Below, piece by piece: positions 27,504 through 36,940 of a DNA stretch of 64,000 nucleotides. The stretch covers positions 1,984,001-2,048,000 of the forward strand of contig OZ253504.1 in assembly GCA_965262235.1 (NCBI GenBank). Reading direction: 5' to 3'. This stretch comes from CATQGW01 sp965262235 (GTDB taxonomy: Bacteria; Chloroflexota; Dehalococcoidia; Bin125). The stretch's first letter is position 1. Each line of letters begins with the position of its first letter. The notes beneath the pieces were generated by a model. It was not told where the DNA came from. It did no database searches and saw nothing but the letters and a program-made list of their open reading frames with translations. Made by a program: the position numbers and the translations under genes.

Positions 27504-28388
27504 ATGCCAGAGACCGCGACCCTGTTTCCCGGCTTCCGCGAGCACCGCACCGGGCCGATCTTCGCCCGCGTCGGCGGCTCCGGACCACCGCTGCTGCTGC
27601 TGCACGGCTTCCCGCAGACCGGCGCGATGTGGCACAAGATCGCCGTTGGGCTGGCTGAGCACTTCACGGTCGTCGTCGCCGACCTGCTCGGCTACGGCGC
27701 CAGCGAGAGCCTGCCCGGCGACGGCGGCGTCGAGGCCTACTCGAAGCGCGCCATGGCGCGCTACATGGTCGACCTGATGTCCGACCTCGGCTTCGAGACG
27801 TTCCGCCTCTCCGGCCACGACCGCGGTGGGCGAGTCTCCTATCGTCTGGCGCTCGACCACCCGGAGCGCGTCGAGCAGCTCGCCTTGCTGGACATCGTGC
27901 CAACCGTCGAACAGTTCGAGCAGATGGGCATCCCCGGCGGGATCGGCGGCTTCCACTGGTACTTCCTCGCCCAGCAGGCGCCGCTGCCCGAGCGCTTGAT
28001 CTCCGGCGAGCCCGACCTCTTCCTCGATCGCATGCTCGGCTCCTGGGCCGGCGACGCGACCGTCTTCAGCGACGGCGCGATGGCGGAGTATCGGGCCGGC
28101 GCGAACGACCCCGAGACCGTCCGCAGCTGGTGCGACGACTACCGCTCCGGCGCGCGCTACGACCTCGCGCTGGACCGCAGCGATCGCAGCGAAGGCCGGC
28201 AGATCACGTGTCCGCTGCTGGTGCTCTGGGGCGCCGGCCGCGGGGCCAGCCGGCGCGGCCGCTTCATGGCCACCTGGCGTCGCTGGGCCACCGACCTGCG
28301 CGGCGAGCCGATGCCCTGCGGCCACTTCATCCCCGAAGAGGCACCCGAGGAGTCCGAGCGCGCCCTGCGCGAGTTCTTCCTCGGCTGA
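27504..28388 (+). CDS. Alpha/beta hydrolase, haloacetate (fluoroacetate) dehalogenase-like
   Basis: 294 aa. Nucleophile motif SGHDRGGR gives Asp106 with Arg107 and Arg110 (carboxylate clamp of fluoroacetate dehalogenase); FHWYFLAQ supplies His151 and Trp152 and CDDYRSGA supplies Tyr213, the halide pocket residues of that family; His274 in CGHFIPEEAPEE is the base. LLDIVPT after the nucleophile elbow is also typical. Known members hydrolyse haloacetates to glycolate; close relatives may act on other substrates, so the function is likely but unproven. 55 bp downstream of the decarboxylase-like gene. Confidence 0.75.
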   Translation: MPETATLFPGFREHRTGPIFARVGGSGPPLLLLHGFPQTGAMWHKIAVGLAEHFTVVVADLLGYGASESLPGDGGVEAYSKRAMARYMVDLMSDLGFETFRLSGHDRGGRVSYRLALDHPERVEQLALLDIVPTVEQFEQMGIPGGIGGFHWYFLAQQAPLPERLISGEPDLFLDRMLGSWAGDATVFSDGAMAEYRAGANDPETVRSWCDDYRSGARYDLALDRSDRSEGRQITCPLLVLWGAGRGASRRGRFMATWRRWATDLRGEPMPCGHFIPEEAPEESERALREFFLG

Positions 28389-28430
28389 TTCCTCGGCTGA
28401 GCCGCGGCGCTCCTGCGCTACGCTCAATCT

Positions 28431-28472
28431 GCACACTTGGGTTTGCACGTCTGTATCTGCACGTCGGTATCT
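28431..28472 (+). repeat. Three tandem 14-bp iterons upstream of leuD
   Basis: GCACACTTGGGTTT, GCACGTCTGTATCT and GCACGTCGGTATCT follow one another without gaps and stop 18 nt before the leuD ATG. A possible -10 (TACGCT, 28419-28424) is just upstream, so the repeats would lie in the 5' leader. They could be a regulator binding array; no regulator is assigned. Confidence 0.55.
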
Positions 28473-28490
28473 CAAGATGAGGAGCGAGCG

Positions 28491-29081
28491 ATGGACGCCG
28501 TATCAGTCATTCGCGGGAACGCGATCCCACTCGACCGGTCGGATGTCGACACCGACCAGATCATTCCGGCCAAGTATCTGAAGCGCATCGAGCGGACCGG
28601 CTACGGCCCGTTCTGCTTCGAGGCCTGGCGCAAGGATCCGGACTTCGTCGTCAATCAGCCGCAGTACGAGGGCGCCTCGGTGCTGCTGGCCGGCCCCAAC
28701 TTCGGCTGCGGCTCGTCGCGCGAGCATGCCGTCTGGGCGATCCAGCAGATGGGTGTGGGCGCCGTGATCGCACCCTCGTTCGGCGACATCTTCCGCAACA
28801 ACTCGGCCAAGATGGGCCTGCTCACGATCGCCCTCGCGCCGGCCGACGTCGAGCATCTGATGCGCCTCGTCGAGGGCGAGCCGAGTGCATCGATCACAGT
28901 CGACCTCGAGGCCCAGACCGTCACCGCCAGTGCTGGCTTCGAGCGCAGTTTCGAGGTCGCGCCGTTCGTCAAGCACCGCCTGCTCAACGGCCTCGACGAC
29001 ATCTCGATGACGCTCGATTACGAGCCCGACATCACCGCCTTCGAAACCACCCGCCCCGCCTCGCTCCCGCGCACGGCGTAG
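28491..29081 (+). CDS. leuD: 3-isopropylmalate dehydratase small subunit
   Basis: 196 aa from ATG 28491 with GAGGAG 8 nt upstream. IPLDRSDVDTDQIIPAKYLKRI, GPNFGCGSSREHAVWAIQQMGVGAVIAPSFGDIF and RNNSAKMGLL are the diagnostic swivelling-domain motifs. With LeuC (54245-55648, opposite strand) it isomerises 2- to 3-isopropylmalate. It belongs to a leuD-leuB locus separated from leuAC by 25 kb. Confidence 0.95.
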   Translation: MDAVSVIRGNAIPLDRSDVDTDQIIPAKYLKRIERTGYGPFCFEAWRKDPDFVVNQPQYEGASVLLAGPNFGCGSSREHAVWAIQQMGVGAVIAPSFGDIFRNNSAKMGLLTIALAPADVEHLMRLVEGEPSASITVDLEAQTVTASAGFERSFEVAPFVKHRLLNGLDDISMTLDYEPDITAFETTRPASLPRTA

Positions 29082-29125
29082 CGGCCGACCTACACTCATC
29101 GCAGTGCTCAGCGAGTAGGCGGCCA

Positions 29126-29767
29126 ATGGTCAAGGCAGCGGAAACACGAGAATCGCTGGTAGCGTCCAGCGCGATCAGGGAGTCCGGCGAGTGGCCAATC
29201 GTCGTGCGGCTGCCTGCCGACTGGCCGCTCACCGACGAGTGTCTGATCGAGATTGGCAGTCTGAACGATCCGTTGCACTTCGAGCGCAGCGCGGAAGGAG
29301 CATTGGAAATTATCCTGCCCGCGGGATCGCTCAGTGGTGAACGCAGCGGCGAGGTTTATGGACACGTCTGGCTTTGGACCAGAAACTCCGATGTCGGGCG
29401 AGTATTTCCTCCCAGCAGCGGATTTCGGCTCCCAAACTCGGCCGTGCGAGAGCCCGATACGGCGTGGGTGAGCGATGAACGTCTCGAAGGCATCGAAACG
29501 GATGCCGAAGGTTTCTGGCCGGTCTGCCCCGACTTGGTAGTGGAGGTCCGTTCGCGCGGCCAGAGCGTGGCCATGCAGCAGGAGAAGATGCAGGAGTGGA
29601 TGTCCAACGGCGCGCGGCTTGGCTGGCTGATCGACCCGTACGACGATCAGGTGTTCATCTATCGAGCCAACCAAGACGAACCCGAACGTCTCGAACACCC
29701 CGAAACGCTCAGCGGCGAAGACGTTGCCGAAGGCTTGACCGTCGAACTCGCGAAGGTCTGGCGCTGA
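29126..29767 (+). CDS. Uma2-family PD-(D/E)XK endonuclease-like protein
   Basis: 213 aa. The Uma2/DUF820 fold is shown by VREPDTAWVSDERL (Asp111), PDLVVEVRS (Asp136, Glu140), MQQEKMQEWMSNGARLGWLIDP and QVFIYRANQ. Family members are widespread and multi-copy; biological role unknown. It lies between leuD and leuB, and its N-terminal end together with the leuD tail is duplicated in decayed form just downstream. Confidence 0.85.
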   Translation: MVKAAETRESLVASSAIRESGEWPIVVRLPADWPLTDECLIEIGSLNDPLHFERSAEGALEIILPAGSLSGERSGEVYGHVWLWTRNSDVGRVFPPSSGFRLPNSAVREPDTAWVSDERLEGIETDAEGFWPVCPDLVVEVRSRGQSVAMQQEKMQEWMSNGARLGWLIDPYDDQVFIYRANQDEPERLEHPETLSGEDVAEGLTVELAKVWR

Positions 29768-29805
29768 CCTCGATTCGTCCGCCCTATTCTGGCTGCAAGC
29801 TCGGT

Positions 29806-29990
29806 TCGCCCCGCCTCGCTGCCCAGCACCGCGTAGCTGGCGACCGACACTGATCCCGGCACTCGGCGGGAAGGTGTCCTTCCAGGCGACGGAGACACGC
29901 GAATCATCCCCCCCGTCCGGCGCGGCCACGGAGGCGGGCGCCGAGTCGATCGTCGTACGCCTGCCCGCCGAATGGCGCGAGCGCTTCCGA
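29806..29990 (+). pseudogene. Decayed duplicate of the leuD tail plus Uma2 N-terminus
   Basis: 29806-29845 (CGCCCCGCCTCGCTGCCCAG, ending in an in-phase TAG) resembles the leuD 3' end at 29052-29081, and GTG 29874 onward encodes ATETRESS then AESIVVRLPAEW, matching AETRESL and EWPIVVRLPADW of the intact Uma2 protein. Homology stops near residue 40 of the fragment. The nuclease core is absent, so this is a truncated tandem duplication. Confidence 0.65.
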
Positions 29991-30055
29991 CTGACACTTC
30001 GGCCGCAGCGCTGCGATACGATGATGCCTCGCGCGTACGTGATCGGAGTCTGTCG

Positions 30056-30214
30056 ATGAGTCGCCGTGTTACCCCTTCCGGACCTGATGCCTGGGCAAAT
30101 CTGCGCGGCGCGGATGGCCACCTCGCGGCTGTGCGCGGCTTCGCGTCCAACCTCTGGTTCAAGCTGCGGCGTGGCGAGAGCTGCTGCGGCAACTACGGCG
30201 ACCCCGGCTGTTGA
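30056..30214 (+). CDS. 52-aa peptide with C-terminal Cys-rich motif
   Basis: ATG 30056 to TGA 30214. The first 38 residues are Arg- and Ala-containing (WANLRGADGHLAAVRGF), then NLWFKLRRGESCCGNYGDPGC ends the chain in the pieces LRRGE and SCCGNYGDPGC. Three Cys in the last ten residues could bind metal, be lipidated or be modified like a peptide product. GGAG lies 10 nt upstream and a TACGAT -10-like box is at 30017-30022. The frame is not a shadow of a larger gene. Function not recognised. The next tiny frame starts at the base after its stop. Confidence 0.5.
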   Translation: MSRRVTPSGPDAWANLRGADGHLAAVRGFASNLWFKLRRGESCCGNYGDPGC

Positions 30215-30310
30215 GTGACGCGTGAGCGCGCGCTCCAGGAGGGGTGGATCGATGACCACGAATCAGACCACGACTCAGACCACGAGGCTCACCACCACCA
30301 CGAGGACTAA
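30215..30310 (+). CDS. 31-aa His/Asp-rich peptide frame upstream of leuB
   Basis: GTG 30215 directly follows the stop of the 52-aa ORF. The product begins MTRERALQEGWID and ends with the acidic His-rich DHESDHDSDHEAHHHHED, encoded by three imperfect 12-bp repeats (GACCACGAATCA type). A His/Asp cluster suggests metal binding. The other frame across the same repeats gives a Thr-rich 20-mer whose TGA overlaps the leuB ATG, so which frame is used, if any, is unclear. It may simply be a translated leader coupled to leuB. Confidence 0.35.
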   Translation: MTRERALQEGWIDDHESDHDSDHEAHHHHED

Positions 30311-30313
30311 CTG

Positions 30314-31399
<1,086 letters not shown>

Positions 31400-31418
31400 C
31401 CCGCGCGGGTGTGCGCTC

Positions 31419-31424
31419 TAGACT
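31419..31424 (+). promoter_or_regulatory. Putative -10 box of a leaderless carboxylase promoter
   Basis: TAGACT ends 6 nt before the ATG at 31431, the same geometry as at pyrF. No ribosome-binding site lies between. TAG-N-(C/A)T boxes also precede mreB (14693), gyrA (18477), the LLM gene (25392), and the ABC genes (34876, 34915, 36884 as TAGGAT, 39119, 41357). Confidence 0.45.
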
Positions 31425-31430
31425 CAGCGC

Positions 31431-34400
31431 ATGCCTATCCAACGACTTCTCGTCGCGAATCGCGGCGAAATTGCTGTTCGAATCCTGCGCACGGCTACCG
31501 AACTCGACCTCGAGACGGCGGCCGTTCACTCCAGCGACGACGCGTCCTCCCAACACATCCAACACGCTGACGTCGCGATCCCGCTCGACGGAATCGGCCC
31601 CGCCGCCTACCTCGATATCGCGCAGATCGTCGAGCGCGCGCTCGAGCACGAGTGCGACGCGATCCACCCCGGCTACGGTTTTCTGGCCGAGAACGCCGAC
31701 TTCGCACGGGCCTGCGAGGAGGCCGGCATCACCTTCGTCGGTCCCACGCCGGCAGCACTGGCGCTGTTCGGCGACAAAGCCCGCGCCCGCACGCTCGCGG
31801 CTGCTCGCGGCGTACCGATCCTGACCGGCAGCGACCACGCCGTCGACCTCGACGGCGCGCGTGCCTTCTTCGAGCAGCTCGGCGGTCGCCCGATGGTGAT
31901 CAAGGCCATCGCGGGCGGCGGTGGACGCGGCATGCGCGCCGTCACGGATGCGGACGAGATTCCCGACGCGTTCGAGCGCTGCGGGCGTGAGGCCCGCGCC
32001 GCCTTCGGCAACGGCGCCCTGTTCGTCGAGCGCTTCATCCCGCGTGCGCGCCACATCGAGGTGCAGATCGCCGGCGACCAGCATGGCGCGGTGACGCACA
32101 TCGGCGAGCGCGAGTGCACCATCCAGCGCCGCTACCAGAAGCTGGTCGAGATGGCGCCCAGCCCCTCGATCACTGCTGAGCTGCGCGAGCGGATCACTCA
32201 GAACGCGGTCGAGCTCGCCTCCGCCGGCGGATACAGCAACCTCGGCACCTTCGAATTCCTCGTCGACACCGACTCCGACGAGGACTTCGCGTTCATCGAG
32301 GCCAACGCGCGACTACAGGTCGAGCACACTGTCACCGAGGAGGTCACGGGACTCGACCTCGTGGAGTGCCAGATCGGTATCGCCAATGGCGTGCCCCTAT
32401 CGGAGCTGGGCCTCTCGCCGGCGCCGGCCCCGCGCGGCTTCGCGATCCAGGCGCGAGTCAACCTTGAGCGGATGCGCGAGGACGGCGACGTGCGGCCGGC
32501 CGCCGGCACGCTGCGCAGCTTCCGCCCGCCCGCCGGACCCGGCGTGCGCGTCGACACCTACGGCTACGCTGGCTACTCGGCCAATCCCAACTTCGATTCG
32601 CTGATCGCCAAGGTGATCACCCGCGCGCCGCGTGGCGACTTCCACGACGCGGTGCGCCGCGCGCGCCGCGCGCTGGACGAATTCGAACTCAGCGGCGCCG
32701 ACTCCAACCTGCCCTTCCTGCGCAACATCTTCGCGCACCCCGAGTTCGTCGCCGGCGATGTCCACACCCGCTGGATCGACGACCGGATCGGCGAACTCGC
32801 TGCGACCTCGGTCAACGGCGCCGGTCCCGGCGGCGCGCAGCAGTCGTGGGCCGGTGGACAGGTTGCGAATCAGACCAAGGACCCGCTGGCCGCGCTCGAC
32901 TTCTTCCGTCAGGGCGCCGACGCCGCGTCGCTCGATGTCAATCGTGGACTCGAGGCGGATCAGGCGATCGGGCACGCGCCCGAGATCATCGGCCCGGCCG
33001 GCACGGAGGCGATCCGCGCGCCGATCCAGGGCACGATCATCGAGATCCTCGTGGCCGAGGGCGACACCGTCGTCCCCGGCCAGGAGGTGATCATCATGAA
33101 CGCCATGAAGATGGAGCACGTCCTCAAGTCCGACATCGGCGGCATCGTCGCCGAGCTGACCGTCGCGGTTGGCGACATCATCTGGGAGAACCACCCGCTC
33201 GCCTTCATCGAGCCCGCCGATGTCGGCCCCGCGCTGGATGACGGCGCCGAGGAGATCGACCTCGACCTGATCCGTCCCGACCTTGAGCTGGTCAACGAGC
33301 GTCACGACATCACGCTTGACCACCGCCGGCCCGCTGCGGTCGCTCGCCGCCACGCCAAAGGCAAGCGCACCGCGCGCGAGAACATCGCGCAGTTGGTCGA
33401 CGACGGCGAGCCCTGGAGCGTCTGGAACGAGTACATGGCGCTCGGCGTGGCCGGACAGCGGCGCGTGCGCAGCTGGCAGGAGCTGCGCGAGAAGTCGCCC
33501 GCCGACGGTCTGATCTGCGGCGTTGGCTCGATCAATGGCGATCTCTTCGACGCTCACACCGCCACCACCGCAATCATCAGCTACGACGAGATGGTCTGGG
33601 CCGGCACACAGGGCATCCGCGGACACGAAAAGACCGACCGCATGGTCGAGATTGCGCACCGCCTGCTCTCGCCGCTGATCTTCATCGCCGAGGGCGCGGG
33701 CGGACGCTCCGGCGACACCGACTGGGCGTTTACGCGCGTCGCGGCGCGCAACATCCGCACCTTCGAGCGCCTCGCCGAGCTCTCGGGCCGCGTGCCGATG
33801 GTCTCGATCACCGCCGGCCGCTGCTTCGCCGGCAACGCCTCGATGCTCGGCATGTGCGACGTCATCATCGCCACCGAAGGCTCCAACATTGCGATGGGCG
33901 GCCCGGCCGTGATCGAAGGCGGCGGCCTCGGCCTGTTCCTGCCCGAGGAGCTCGGCCCAATGTCGCAGCAGGTCCCCAACGGCGTCGTCGACATCCTGGT
34001 CAAGCACGAGGATGCCGCGATGGCCGCGGCCAAGCAGTACATCTCGTACTTCCAGGGCCCGATCGACGACTGGACCTGCCAGGACCAGCGGCTGCTGCGC
34101 CACGTGATCCCCGAGAACCGCCTGCGCACCTACGACATCCGCAAGCTGATCGGGCTGATGGCCGACGATGATTCCGTGCTCGAACTGCGGCCGGAGTTCG
34201 GCGTCGGCATCGTCACCGCGCTGATTCGCGTCGAGGGCCGGCCGGTCGGCGTAATCGCCAACAACAACATGCACCTCGGCGGAGCCGTTGACAGCGACGG
34301 CTCCGACAAGCTCGCCCGCTTCTCGCAAATCTGCGATTGCTGGAACATTCCCATTATCACTCTGGTCGACACACCCGGCATGATGGTCGGCCCCGAGATT

Positions 34401-34844
34401 GAGAAGACCGCCCTCGTGCGCCACTGCCACCGCGTCTTCGTCTCGCTGGCCAACCTGACCACGCCGAAGATGACGCTGACGCTGCGCAAGTGCTACGGCC
34501 TCGGCGGGCTCGCGATGATGGCCGGCAGCACCGAGGCCTCGCTCTTCAACGTCGTCTGGCCCACGGGCGAATACGGCGGCATGAACCTTGAGGCCGGCGT
34601 GAAGCTCGGCTCCCGCGCGGACCTTGAGAAAATTGAAGACCTCGACGAACGCCTGGCCGAATACGAGCGCCGCGTCGCCGATGCGTACGAGCGCGGCTCG
34701 GCGCTCAACGCCGCCGCGGTGGTGGAGGTCGACGACGTGATCGACCCCGCCGACACCCGCCGCTGGATCGTGCGGACGCTCAACGCCGCCGCCAACGCCA
34801 ACCCCATCCGCGAAGGCCGCCGCCCCTACATCGACAGCTGGTAA
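31431..34844 (+). CDS. Single-chain biotin-dependent acyl-CoA carboxylase (BC-BCCP-CT)
   Basis: 1137 aa. Biotin carboxylase domain, residues 1-450 (LLVANRGEIAVRILRTATEL; HPGYGFLAENADFA; IKAIAGGGGRGMR; ERECTIQRRYQKLVEMAPSP; EANARLQVEHTVTEEVTG). Biotin carrier domain about 525-600 with NAMKMEH, biotinyl Lys560. Carboxyltransferase about 620-1137 with NAAAVVEVDDVIDPADTRRWI at the end. This order and length match the single-polypeptide long-chain acyl-CoA carboxylase known from mycobacteria. Acyl-CoA preference (acetyl, propionyl or long chain) cannot be read from sequence. It follows leuB by 31 nt but has its own promoter-like box. Confidence 0.9.
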   Translation: MPIQRLLVANRGEIAVRILRTATELDLETAAVHSSDDASSQHIQHADVAIPLDGIGPAAYLDIAQIVERALEHECDAIHPGYGFLAENADFARACEEAGITFVGPTPAALALFGDKARARTLAAARGVPILTGSDHAVDLDGARAFFEQLGGRPMVIKAIAGGGGRGMRAVTDADEIPDAFERCGREARAAFGNGALFVERFIPRARHIEVQIAGDQHGAVTHIGERECTIQRRYQKLVEMAPSPSITAELRERITQNAVELASAGGYSNLGTFEFLVDTDSDEDFAFIEANARLQVEHTVTEEVTGLDLVECQIGIANGVPLSELGLSPAPAPRGFAIQARVNLERMREDGDVRPAAGTLRSFRPPAGPGVRVDTYGYAGYSANPNFDSLIAKVITRAPRGDFHDAVRRARRALDEFELSGADSNLPFLRNIFAHPEFVAGDVHTRWIDDRIGELAATSVNGAGPGGAQQSWAGGQVANQTKDPLAALDFFRQGADAASLDVNRGLEADQAIGHAPEIIGPAGTEAIRAPIQGTIIEILVAEGDTVVPGQEVIIMNAMKMEHVLKSDIGGIVAELTVAVGDIIWENHPLAFIEPADVGPALDDGAEEIDLDLIRPDLELVNERHDITLDHRRPAAVARRHAKGKRTARENIAQLVDDGEPWSVWNEYMALGVAGQRRVRSWQELREKSPADGLICGVGSINGDLFDAHTATTAIISYDEMVWAGTQGIRGHEKTDRMVEIAHRLLSPLIFIAEGAGGRSGDTDWAFTRVAARNIRTFERLAELSGRVPMVSITAGRCFAGNASMLGMCDVIIATEGSNIAMGGPAVIEGGGLGLFLPEELGPMSQQVPNGVVDILVKHEDAAMAAAKQYISYFQGPIDDWTCQDQRLLRHVIPENRLRTYDIRKLIGLMADDDSVLELRPEFGVGIVTALIRVEGRPVGVIANNNMHLGGAVDSDGSDKLARFSQICDCWNIPIITLVDTPGMMVGPEIEKTALVRHCHRVFVSLANLTTPKMTLTLRKCYGLGGLAMMAGSTEASLFNVVWPTGEYGGMNLEAGVKLGSRADLEKIEDLDERLAEYERRVADAYERGSALNAAAVVEVDDVIDPADTRRWIVRTLNAAANANPIREGRRPYIDSW

Positions 34845-34868
34845 GCCCTGAGTCGCGGAAAGGCGCAT

Positions 34869-34946
34869 GTCTGACTAGACTGCCGCAATCGGCGCTTGAC
34901 GCCGCAGGTCTGACTAGACTGCCGCAATCGGCGCTTGACGCCGCAG
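34869..34946 (+). repeat. 39-bp tandem duplication in front of the ABC permease operon
   Basis: Two adjacent copies of a 39-bp unit beginning GTCTGACTAGACTGCCGCAA, start to start 34869 and 34908. Each holds a TAGACT hexamer (34876, 34915) and a TTGACG hexamer (34896, 34935). Spacing between these does not give a standard promoter, but the TAGACT box recurs before other genes here, so promoter duplication is plausible. Confidence 0.7.
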
Positions 34947-34978
34947 GTCGCTGTAGGGGCTTCCCCACAAGGTGAGCG

Positions 34979-35908
34979 ATGCAGTTCTTCAATGTCCTCC
35001 TGGTCCGCCTGATCCAGACGATCCTCGTCGTCTGGATCGTGGTCAGCATCGTGTTCATCGTCTCACGACTGATCGGCAATCCGACCCAATCGCTGCTCCC
35101 GCTCGATTCCACGAACGAGGAGATCGCGATTCTCGAAGAGCGGCTGGGGTTGAATGATCCGCTGATCGTTCAGTACGGCCGCTTCATCTTCGACGCTGTG
35201 CAGCTCGACTTCGGCTACTCCTACCACCGCACCGGCGCAGCGATTGACCAAGTTATCGACAAGCTGCCGGGCACGGTCCGGCTGACGCTCGCCGGCCTGA
35301 TCGTCGCTCTGGCGCTGGGGCTGCCGCTGGGCGTGCTCGCCGCGCTGCGGCGCGGCTCGTCGATTGACTGGCTGGCGCGAATCGTCGCGGTGATCGGCCA
35401 GGCCACACCGAGCTTCTGGCTCGGCTTGATGCTGATCTTCTTCCTCGCGACCAGAGTGGCCTGGTTTCCCACCGCTGGCGCCGAGGGCTTCCGCTCGCTG
35501 GTACTGCCGGCCCTGGCCCTCGGTCTGCTCTCGGCGGCGGGCTTTATGCGCCTGACCCGCTCGGGCATGATCGACGTGATGAACACCGACTTCATCCGCA
35601 CCGCCCGAGCCAAGGGCCTGACCGAGCGCGCCGTGATCCTCCGCCACGGTCTGCGCCACGCCCTGATCCCCGTGATGACGATCCTTGGGCTTGAACTCGG
35701 ACGCCTGATCGCCGGCTCGGTGATCATCGAGGTCGTCTTCTCCTGGCCCGGCATCGGTCGCCTGATGATCGAATCGATCCTGAAGTCCGACTATCCGACC
35801 GTGCAGGCGGGTATCGCGGTGATCGCCGCAGCGATCGCGATGGGCAACCTGGTCGTCGATCTTTCCTACCGGTTCATCGACCCGCGCATCCGGACGGCTG
35901 GACTCTGA
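34979..35908 (+). CDS. Peptide-type ABC transporter permease (DppB-like)
   Basis: 309 aa, six membrane helices. N-terminal FNVLLVRLIQTILVVWIVVSIVFIVSRL is typical of DppB/OppB; the ATPase-contact EAA-type loop is TARAKGLTERAVILRHGLRHALIP. Cytoplasmic membrane channel subunit of a family-5 (dipeptide/oligopeptide/nickel) importer. AAGGTGAG precedes the ATG. Its last base pair region overlaps the next permease start (ATGA). Confidence 0.92.
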   Translation: MQFFNVLLVRLIQTILVVWIVVSIVFIVSRLIGNPTQSLLPLDSTNEEIAILEERLGLNDPLIVQYGRFIFDAVQLDFGYSYHRTGAAIDQVIDKLPGTVRLTLAGLIVALALGLPLGVLAALRRGSSIDWLARIVAVIGQATPSFWLGLMLIFFLATRVAWFPTAGAEGFRSLVLPALALGLLSAAGFMRLTRSGMIDVMNTDFIRTARAKGLTERAVILRHGLRHALIPVMTILGLELGRLIAGSVIIEVVFSWPGIGRLMIESILKSDYPTVQAGIAVIAAAIAMGNLVVDLSYRFIDPRIRTAGL

Positions 35909-36807
35909 TGGCGACGCGAGCAGGAGAGGTCACTGTCGAGATCCGCACACGGCGGCGGTTGCGCGTGCCGCACGACTGGCGGCGTTATCTGCTGGTGATC
36001 CCCCCACTGACGGTCATGATCGTGTTCGTGGTCGTCGGCATCCTTGCCGATGTGATCGCGCCCGGTGATCCGGGAGATGTCGACGTGCTGTCGCGGCTCG
36101 AGCGTCCCGTCTTCGACGGCGGTAGCAGCGAGCACCTGCTCGGCACGGACCACATCGGCCGCGACATCTGGACGCGGATCATCCACGGCGCGCGAGTCTC
36201 GCTGATCGTTGTCGTGATCGTCGTGCCCGGCGCCGCGCTCTTCGGCACGACCATCGGGCTGATCGCCGGCTGGCGCAGCGGCAAGTTGGGCCAGCTGCTG
36301 ATGCGCTACGTCGACGTGCAGCTCGCGATGCCCGCGATCCTCTTCGCCGTCCTGCTCGGCGCGTCGCTCGGCGCCTCGCTGACCAACGTGATCATCATTC
36401 TGTTGGTCTGGACCTGGACTGCGTATGCCCGTTTGATCCGCGCCGAAGTGCTCTCGCTCAAGGAGCGCGAATTCGTGCTCGCTTCGATCGCGGCGGGCGG
36501 CGGCAACTGGTGGATCATACGCAAGCAGCTGCTGCCCAACGTCTTCAACACCATCATCGTGATCATGACGCTCGAAATCCCGATCGTGATCGTCGCCGAA
36601 GCCTCGCTCAGCTTCCTCGGCGTCGGCGCTCCCGTCGAACAGGCCACCTGGGGTCGGATGATCACCGAGGCGCGCAACTACCTCACCCAGGCTTGGTGGG
36701 TGATGTGGATGCCCGGCCTCGCGCTGATGCTCGTCGCGCTCTGCGGCAACCTCGTCGGCGACTGGCTGCGCGACCTGCTCGATCCGCGCCTGCGCAACCT
36801 CGGCTGA
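35908..36807 (+). CDS. Peptide-type ABC transporter permease (DppC-like)
   Basis: 299 aa. An N-terminal cytosolic leader, a first helix at about 30-50, an LLGTDHIGRDIWTRIIHGARVSL motif typical of DppC/OppC, and the EAA-type loop VLASIAAGGGNWWIIRKQLLPN. It overlaps dppB-like gene by 1 base and precedes the three binding-protein genes. No ATP-binding subunit gene occurs in the window, so one must be encoded elsewhere. Confidence 0.92.
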   Translation: MATRAGEVTVEIRTRRRLRVPHDWRRYLLVIPPLTVMIVFVVVGILADVIAPGDPGDVDVLSRLERPVFDGGSSEHLLGTDHIGRDIWTRIIHGARVSLIVVVIVVPGAALFGTTIGLIAGWRSGKLGQLLMRYVDVQLAMPAILFAVLLGASLGASLTNVIIILLVWTWTAYARLIRAEVLSLKEREFVLASIAAGGGNWWIIRKQLLPNVFNTIIVIMTLEIPIVIVAEASLSFLGVGAPVEQATWGRMITEARNYLTQAWWVMWMPGLALMLVALCGNLVGDWLRDLLDPRLRNLG

Positions 36808-36940
36808 TCAAAGAGTCCCGACTGAGATCTGTGCGCAACCGCGGTGAGTTGGGGGCCGTTACCCGGCGTCCCCACTCGTGGTCTAGGATATTCCGAACGG
36901 CGCGCGGCAAGCGCGGCGGCGTGCATCAGGAGGCAACCAA

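Noticed and set aside
32397..34868. 823-codon minus-strand frame across the carboxylase gene
   Set aside because: Antisense shadow; composition is Asp/His/Arg/Val-rich as typical for such shadows and the sense strand is clearly coding.
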